Shown here: piece after piece, positions 58,401 to 64,000 of the stretch | Position numbering within the stretch: position 1 is the first letter of the stretch | Layout: each line of letters begins with the position of its first letter | NCBI RefSeq assembly: GCF_029867415.1 | Contig: NC_081180.1 | Span: 235,949,761-236,013,760, forward strand | Length of the DNA stretch: 64,000 nucleotides | Origin: Vicia villosa | Taxonomy: Eukaryota > Streptophyta > Magnoliopsida > Fabales > Fabaceae | Direction: 5' to 3' | Position numbers and translations under genes: made by a program | Notes under the pieces: model-generated | Told to the model about the DNA's origin: nothing | Databases searched by the model: none | The model's input: only the letters and a program-made list of their open reading frames with translations

Positions 58401-58496
58401 AGTACCTTTCAGCTGGGTTACTTCTTCGCGAAGGGCGGCTTGGTTCTGCTCTAGTTGTTCCATCGCTTTCTTCTTCTGAGCTCGGGTTTGGTACAC
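55470..58496 (-). CDS. Ogre gag-protease
   Basis: Open for 1,008 codons. The first codon listed is GTG; the first in-frame ATG is at 58460 and the open frame extends to about 58548 without an ATG. Residues 10-65 are coiled-coil; a gag capsid-type domain lies at about 190-360 (IPHKFKIPNFEKYKG, WYMQLEKTHIRNWNELANTF); a knuckle-like CEFHANSPGHTLEKC (CX2HX5HX4C) is near 465; the protease active site VLIDTGSSLNVMP has Asp near 798. Gag would assemble particles and protease cleave the polyprotein. No internal stop is seen. The C terminus is expected to be replaced by RT sequence after splicing. Confidence 0.88.
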   Translation of the reverse strand: MYQTRAQKKKAMEQLEQNQAALREEVTQLKGTVDEIKGGMAQMLSFMKDIKDEQERAREARNRYEETPNNGNPLLGYVRGFDPHKSNTHSSKRVTKTHEEGEASHEGFIPATQKEGAPRTVRIPANNPPKDEDYVDLQYGEVDEPNQESQHKQTQADSEESARNSGQIKALEERLKAVEGYDVFDVDTYEMSLVPDLTIPHKFKIPNFEKYKGLTCPRSHLRMYVRKMAAYANDQKLMMHFFQDSLSGASVEWYMQLEKTHIRNWNELANTFLKQYKYNLDMAPNRMQLQNLSQKKEKSFKEYAQRWRELASRVQPPLLEKELVDMFMRTLQGPYYDKMIGSVSSGFSDLVVIGERIEDGIKDGKIQGASSNSYHSKRPTSTFAKKKEGETNAVVHQEFRPPMTYPPQQRFQGPPRKFDPLPTSKSEILKYLLSEQLVELRPMPPPIPGKTMPNFKANERCEFHANSPGHTLEKCWAFRHKVQDLIESGAIAFDKPNVKTNPMPRHDGTVNAIEVVTEQEFVQQRSSPIDALKRYLYAKGFILEHNEAFKITLQRLVNQGVVQFKEYPEEEYVAMLDRNEPLMIPRQGARKTLIIPCAKAPLLIPTQAHTRIIPVRDPYPMDKMKAVPWEYESNANTDVTNIVGPGGMTRSGRIFNTAKPNENLAQASDQTTVVPTEKSTSKDKETTNKDAQEFLALIKKSDYKVVDQLHQTPSRISLLSLLIHSEKHRDTLMKILSAAHVTKDITENQFDGMVANLTAGASLSFSDYELPPQGKEHNKALHISIQCGKAHLSRVLIDTGSSLNVMPKATLDKIDLEGLVIRPSRLVVKAFDGSQSPVFGEVDLPVVIGPRTFCINFQVMEIEPAYTCLLGRPWIHAVGAVTSTLHQKVKFVDGNSIVAVNGEEDIFVSNLDSYRYIEAGEKALETSFQALEIATAVTLPIERMRRAVTSWRDLQDTKMEGWGKVPEVQEKRDRLGLGYQPTKKAAQEEQRFPPIAQTFVQVDMSMYP

Positions 58497-58886
58497 AGGA
58501 ATGGTTGCTTGATTGTCTTTTCCAATGGTGTGACTGGAGATAAAGATAGTTTTTTTTTATGTTTTGTAATTAAATATGACATGCATGATATGAATGTTAT
58601 GCTTATGCTATGTTCGTGTCTTATCCACATTATTATAGTAAATATACATTCTCTTTTTTTTTACTCTTTTTCTTCTTTTTTCCTCTTTTTTTTTTGCATA
58701 TATTTATTTGGTGAATATTATAGGAACAATAAGTAAATGCGAAAATAAACACACTTTATTAATTGAAAAGAAGTATCACTTCATTGTTGGTTTACAAAAA
58801 AGGAAGGGAAACTGAAATTAAAACATACTCAAAATAAATTAAATTAAAAGTACTTGAGAGAAAAGCAACAAGGAAATAACATAAAG

Positions 58887-60842
58887 CTAAGAACGCCTTT
58901 GGATGTCTTCTTGGAACTTGTCCACCATATCTCTACAAAGCTCCATGAACTCTTTGACTACTTCGGGAAGGATGATAGGAGATGATTCTGCTTTTGCCAA
59001 ACTCTTTGGAATATCTTGAATTAAATCATTACACAAGAAGACTAGCTTATCATAATCATCGCGACATTTCTCATAGTCTTCAAGCATCTTAGGAACCATG
59101 CTCACATGCTCACTTGCCGTAGAAACAATTGTGTAGAGTCTTTTCCAATAGTCTCTTTCGTTCAAGGCTGCCTCGTGTATCTCTTTTTCTCTCATGAACA
59201 CTTCCCGAAGTGATACCATGGCTTGATATGCTCTATTATACTCACCGGTGCGCTATAAAAGTGCTTCTTCCGTGACTATTCTCCTTGCGCGCTCTTGTTG
59301 TTCAGAATTGCGAGCTTCTTGAAGATCATATTTGAGGTTCCTTATTTCCTCTTCTTGATCCTTAGTTCTATCAATTAATTCAAAGACTACAGCTTCTAGA
59401 TTTTTCTCGGATTCCGCTTTGTCATGGGAAGCCTTTTCATAACGCCTCCTCCACCTTGCAATTTCTATATCCGCTTGTGCCAATCTCTCATCATGAGCCT
59501 CTAAATTAAAATTAGCACTTAAATACCCTTCGGTTGCACGCTTCCTTTTACTCCTTTGTCTATCATTCTCTTCCTTCATTGCTTGAAGTTCTTGGTTCTT
59601 ATCCTTAAGGTCGAAGCGTAGTTGGCTCCTTTCGTTGGTAAGTTGATGCAAATCAAGTTCTAATTTCTCTTTTTCTTTTCGGGACGCCTCTAGGGCAGCC
59701 TTGATCCCTTCTATCTCTTCGATGGATAGAGGAACAAGATCAGGAGAATCAGGCTTGTATGCGGGATCCACAACAAAAGGAAGCAAAATCTTCCCAACTC
59801 TTTCTTGAACCCATGCGGTGTAAGGTGCTTTTGCAATTGCATTCTTTGGCCCAAAATATTTTCTTTGAACCTGACTCCAAGCTTGAATTACTTTCTTCAA
59901 TGTTCTTGGTTCACCTTTCCCATTATCATGCAAGATCAATTCTTCTATTTGTTGCTTGGAAGGTTCAATATCCATAGAATGTCCTAATTGACGCAATGCT
60001 AAAACGGGGTTATAATTAATACAACCAAGAGTCCCTATTAATGGCACATTGTCGAAATCTCCGCATTTGTAAATAATCCTATCAGAATTTAATTTCTTTG
60101 CATACCATAGGATAGAATCCGCTTTAAGATCCCTTAGCTTTTGAGCCCAATCATTTCTAGTCAATTCTTTGATAAGACCACTAGCTTTATAGAGATGAGA
60201 AGTCAACCAAGAATATAGCATGTGGACACAACAAAATAGCATTCCCCTCTTCTTTTCATATTTCGCATGGATAGCATAATAAATATTAGCGAGGATAGTC
60301 GGAGTAGGATCTTTTCCATGAATCCTAAAAGAGGTGAAAGCATGAATGGCGGTGGGATCAATATAATCAATATTTTTTGGCAATAAGACAACTCCAAAAA
60401 TCAGAAGAGCTAATAAATGTCCACAAATGTCCCATTGTTTCTTTTGAGCATACATTAAAGCTTGATTTTCTAAGTAAGATCTCTTGATCCCATGCACATC
60501 TCCATCAGTTTTGTAATTAGTCTTCAATTCCGCATCGGATATTCCCAAAACCTTTGCCAAATCTGAAAAATCAACTTCTTTACCTATACCAGTATAGAAT
60601 TCCTTTTTAATTTTTGAGAAACCCAACACAGCATCCATCTCTTCCAAGGTCGGAGCCAACTGAAAATCCTGAAAAGTGAAACATCTAAGCGGCGGATCAT
60701 AGAATTGAACCAATGCGGTAATAGCTTCCTCTTGTACTTTCACCCTTAGCAAGTCCAAAATATTCCCATAGCGGATTACAAACCTATCCAAAGCACTTGA
60801 TGGTAATTTTTCCTTGATTATTTTCAGCTTCTTGATACTCAT
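58887..60842 (-). pseudogene. Ogre ORF1 (DUF7745-like) with one in-frame TAG
   Basis: ATG 60842; 529 codons to TAG 59253-59255, then the same frame continues 11 codons and on through MVSLREVF... to the end at 58887, 651 residues in all. The N-terminal 380 residues form a globular domain (FTFQDFQLAPTLEEMDAVLG, FRIHGKDPTPTILANIYYA, CINYNPVLALRQLG) like the plant domain DUF7745, which resembles plant mobile domains. Residues about 385-540 are strong coiled coil, the rest helical. Ogre ORF1 proteins have no known function. The downstream 110-codon frame (59219-58887) is the tail of this protein, not a separate gene. Confidence 0.8.
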
Positions 60843-61631
60843 CCTTCCTACACATTCACCAAATAGAATATATTTTTACATTTATATTATATTTTTTATT
60901 TACTATTTTTTTTGTGGATAAAACATGATGAAGATGCAAATGAGAGATGATGCATGCAAACACACCAAAAAAAAAAATCATAGCAACACACCAAGAAAAA
61001 AAATATAAAACAACTAAACATATAAGACAAAAAAAACAAAATATAACATAATATTTCAAGAAAACCCAGGTTCATAGGTTCGACGTAGGGGGCTCTAGGG
61101 AGCCAACCTTTTTATGGGGGGTTCTAGAAGGTCTCATGGGGTCGTTCGTAGCCTCCGAGACTTTTTGTCTCTTCAGATTTTGGAACGACTCATTTTATCC
61201 ATGAGGTTCAAATTTTTGGGGTAGGTTCTCGGAGAGATCAGCCAAGTATCCAGTCCAGCCCTCAACAAAGTCAAGCCTTGTTTTGGACATTTCCGAATAC
61301 TCAACCCACTCCGAGTGGAGTTATCAATGAGACTCGTAGGAGATTCATACTCCCCTATTGATCTCAAAGTTAACTCCCACACTTAGGGTTTAACACAACA
61401 TAATGCCAGCAATGCATATAATATATAATCAAACATTTTAAGGCAGATAAATAAACATTTAATCAAAAAAAATAAAAAACAAAAACAAATAAATAAATAA
61501 TTTAAAATTTATTAAAAAAAAGATGAACCTCCCCCAAACCCTAAAAAATGGCAAGTTTGCCAACCCTAAAATGCGCCCAAACCTAAACCCTGCCAAAACC
61601 TATAGGAGCATAGTATTCATCATTTAAGTGG
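60843..61631 (-). other. Ogre leader between primer site and ORF1
   Basis: AT-rich, non-coding, with A-rich runs and a possible short frame (61382-61173) that I do not credit. It contains the GTTCGACGTAGGGGGCTC region (about 61078) and no other structure I recognise. Confidence 0.6.
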
Positions 61632-61649
61632 TCCCCAGCAGAGTCGCCA
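61632..61649 (-). promoter_or_regulatory. Ogre primer binding site
   Basis: In element sense TGGCGACTCTGCTGGGGA two bases after the LTR end, the tRNA-type primer site typical of Ogre/Tat elements (commonly ascribed to an Arg tRNA). The first ten bases recur inside the LTR end at 61683-61694 (GGTGGCGACTCT). Confidence 0.8.
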
Positions 61650-61651
61650 GC

Positions 61652-64000
61652 TGTAGCAACCTGCCCTAAAAATTTAATATTTAGAGTCGCCACCTATTCT
61701 ACCAAGGCGAATAGGAAACCTCGCGCAGTTAAGAGATCAGGGTAAGATACTATATTCAGGTCGAGGGAAGGTGTTAGGCACCCAAAACCCTTTCCTAAAG
61801 GTTAACATTGCAAAGATTAGGGTTATGGCAAAAAAATAAAGAAAGGTGGCAGAAAGTTAGTAGGGTTAAAGCTTAATTATGGACATGATTAAGATTTGGA
61901 GGAGGGGGACTCGCCTTGTTGCCAAGTGCCTACGTACCTCCTTAGGGAGGATCAGAGTCTACGTAGTTCGGGGACGGGTTGTACGCCCTTAGAATTAGAA
62001 ATTTGATAGGGTTGGTAGTTTGCCTCAAAGGCTTTTGAAATAGCCTATGATAATGTGTAATTTGATACTGAAAAGTTTTGAAAAGTGTGGGAAGTGTTTT
62101 AAGAGTGGGCGTACAACCCTGATTTAATTTGTACTATTAACCGCAATAATCGATTGATTCGATTACCATAGTTAAAAGATTAATAATTTGCACCATTACC
62201 AATTTTAATCGATTGATTCGATCATCACTAATAATGAATTAAGGTATGTTTAAATAATTTTTATAGGATTTTATATGCATTGTTACCCCTCGCAATCGAT
62301 TGATTCGATTAAAAAGAATAACAAATTAAATCGGAGAGAAGACGGTCAATCATCACAACTAATAAAGTAGTTGCAACCATTTAACCAAATAATAGAAACC
62401 AAATTTGTTTAATTAAATAACATTTTAATTAAAAAATATTGTTAACCATAGCGATTAATCGATTTAATCGGCACGAATAACAAGTTATAATTTTTAATAA
62501 TAATATCATATATATTCTTGATTTACAAAAAAATAATTATTATACATAATTAATTATATGAAAAAAGAATTAATAAAAATCAATTATATCAATTAAATTT
62601 AATTAGTTAATTAGGTTTTGATCCAATGTGGCTACTGTTATGGTGTATGGTATGGGTGAGGCACCAGGGACGTTAGATCTGAACTGGGATGAGAATCAAG
62701 GGATGGATTCTGAGGGTGCATGGTGGGAGTTATGCCTTGAGGCGCACCGGATCCATTAGAAATTCACAGAAAAATAATATGTTGGAGGGGAGGCTCGAAC
62801 CTGTGACCTCACCCTCCATGACACGCTTCTTAACCACTCCAACCAAGTGGCCATGTTGTTTAACCCACGCCCCTCAAATATTATACATGAAACGAGAATC
62901 TTTTAATGAAAACAGGCGCGAAAATTCAAACCAACCAACCGGCCGTTGACACGCCATCATCTTCCCTAAAACACCTGTAAAAAACTCTATAATTTTGCTA
63001 CGGTTTCGCTAAACATGGAAAACAGCGATTAGCTTAATTAAGCACATAAACATGGCGCGATTATCTCATTCACTCCGTCTCAGTCTCACGATCTCAAATA
63101 TGCTCCTAATTCACCCTAATTTTATCCCTACCGAAAACCCCTAATTCAAAAACCCTAAAGCTCGCGACACCCTCTAATGGCGATTCACATGAACACGCCC
63201 AGAAACAAAGATTAATGCATCAAGAATGTTCACAACAATCATACAAACCGCAATATGCAATTAAAACATCATGAGAACGCATGAATTACTCTAATCGAAC
63301 CAATTTTTCAGAGTCACTTACCTTGGCTTATTGGAGGTTATTCTGGGGTTGTTGGTGTCGTGTGAGTATCCCAACAGCTTCAGAATGATCCAAGGAAACT
63401 ATAGCAATGCTTGAATCCCTTTGAAAATCGCCCAATCTTTGAAACCGAATTCCACTTTTCTTGAAGATTTTTGTGTTCTTGCAAGTCTGCCTCCTTCCTC
63501 TACTTATAGAGGACGTATTAGGTCAAGTAAATTGCTCCCAAACTTGCTTGAATCCAATCTTGCTATATTGTGAAAATTGATTTTATTTTTTCATTAAAAC
63601 CTTCTATTTTAGTCTAAATATTGTATCAATCTCTTCCCATTTGATTGGGCACGAAAATTACAATATATTTTCCTATTAATGTTGATTGGAAATCTCAAAA
63701 ATATATTTTCTATCAAAATACTTGATTTTTCATTCATTTAAATCATTAAAACTTAATTTTAAATGAAATAAAATTGTGTAAAAAATCAAATAAAGTGATA
63801 CAATTCGTGGCAAATGTTTTGGGTAACTTATGGACCAAGTTCAAGTCATAAAAGCATGGGCCTATTTGCAAGAAATCCAATTTGAACCTCCCTTTTTCAC
63901 ATATGGTCCTCCAAAATCGCCCAACTTTGATCAAGAATATCTCACTCAATTTTTAAGCTATGAGGGAGTTCTAATACTTTTTGGAAACCTCAAAGTGTCC
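61652..64000 (-). repeat. 5' LTR of Ogre element (right copy, incomplete)
   Basis: Matches the left copy from its TGTAGCAACC end. The window stops at the equivalent of about 49500 in the left copy, so roughly 660 bp remain outside. It lacks the 21-bp segment (between GCTAT direct repeats) and the 35-bp segment of the left copy. Confidence 0.9.

Larger units (their letters stand above)
47083..64000 (-). mobile_element. Ogre-type (Tat lineage) Gypsy retrotransposon, runs off right edge
   Basis: On the minus strand: 5' LTR (right, incomplete), primer site 61632-61649, leader, ORF1 (60842-58887), gag-protease (58496-55470), intron-like gap, pol with RT, two RNase H regions and integrase (55134 to about 51640), a 3' UTR with a tandem array, and the 3' LTR (50164-47083). 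An ORF upstream of gag, a second RNase H and the gap before RT together identify Ogre. Two in-frame TAG codons interrupt ORF1 and the pol C terminus. Confidence 0.9.

Noticed and set aside
58887..59219. Independent small gene upstream of Ogre gag
   Set aside because: It is in the same frame as ORF1 and separated from it by one TAG and eleven codons.

Overview
The window is plant nuclear DNA from a repeat-rich genome. It is AT-rich, without operons, and built almost entirely of nested LTR retrotransposons of SIRE/Maximus (Copia), Tekay chromovirus (Gypsy) and Ogre/Tat (Gypsy) type. An Ogre-type element with an extra ORF1 before gag, a gag-pro/pol gap that looks like an intron, long LTRs and a tandem array in its 3' UTR points to a legume, most likely tribe Fabeae (pea, vetch, faba bean or lentil relatives). 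This placement is inference from element families. No intact host gene is visible; four host-gene-derived stretches (a CDR1-like aspartic protease, glutamyl-tRNA reductase, gamma-tubulin complex protein 2 and one unassigned exon) are broken copies.

Left half (1-27,190): the 3' part of a SIRE-type element (gag end, deleted pol, env-like ORF, 3' LTR at 3,781-5,255) lies next to a decayed Copia element. That Copia is split by a solo Ogre-like LTR (6,541-25,110), which is itself split by a complete, mutated SIRE element (8,973-21,536) with a perfect 5-bp target duplication GACAT. The second SIRE carries an in-frame 1,965-bp tandem duplication of gag-protease. Middle (27,190-33,800): an aspartic-protease pseudogene, a short non-autonomous hAT element with a perfect 8-bp target duplication, a CACTA-like terminus, and a chimeric stretch of intron-containing gene fragments (glutamyl-tRNA reductase, then GCP2).

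Right half (33,800-64,000): a four-level nest. A diverged Tekay-type LTR is cut by an Ogre-like LTR at 35,576. That LTR is cut by a Tekay chromovirus (5' LTR 39,623-41,879; polyprotein with one in-frame TGA). The Tekay 3' LTR is cut at 47,083 by a minus-strand Ogre element that runs off the right edge.

The most interesting signals are in cis-regulatory sequence rather than genes. Palindromes GGTCGACC occur as pairs 21-22 bp apart in repeated units, both in the first SIRE LTR and upstream of its env-like ORF. A parallel design, paired CGCGCCGCG-type palindromes 18-21 bp apart in units of about 70 bp, occurs in two Tekay-type LTRs. A second puzzle is chronological: the Ogre sits inside the Tekay 3' LTR yet its own LTRs differ about eight times more than the Tekay LTRs do. 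Counts of substitutions were made by eye and are approximate.
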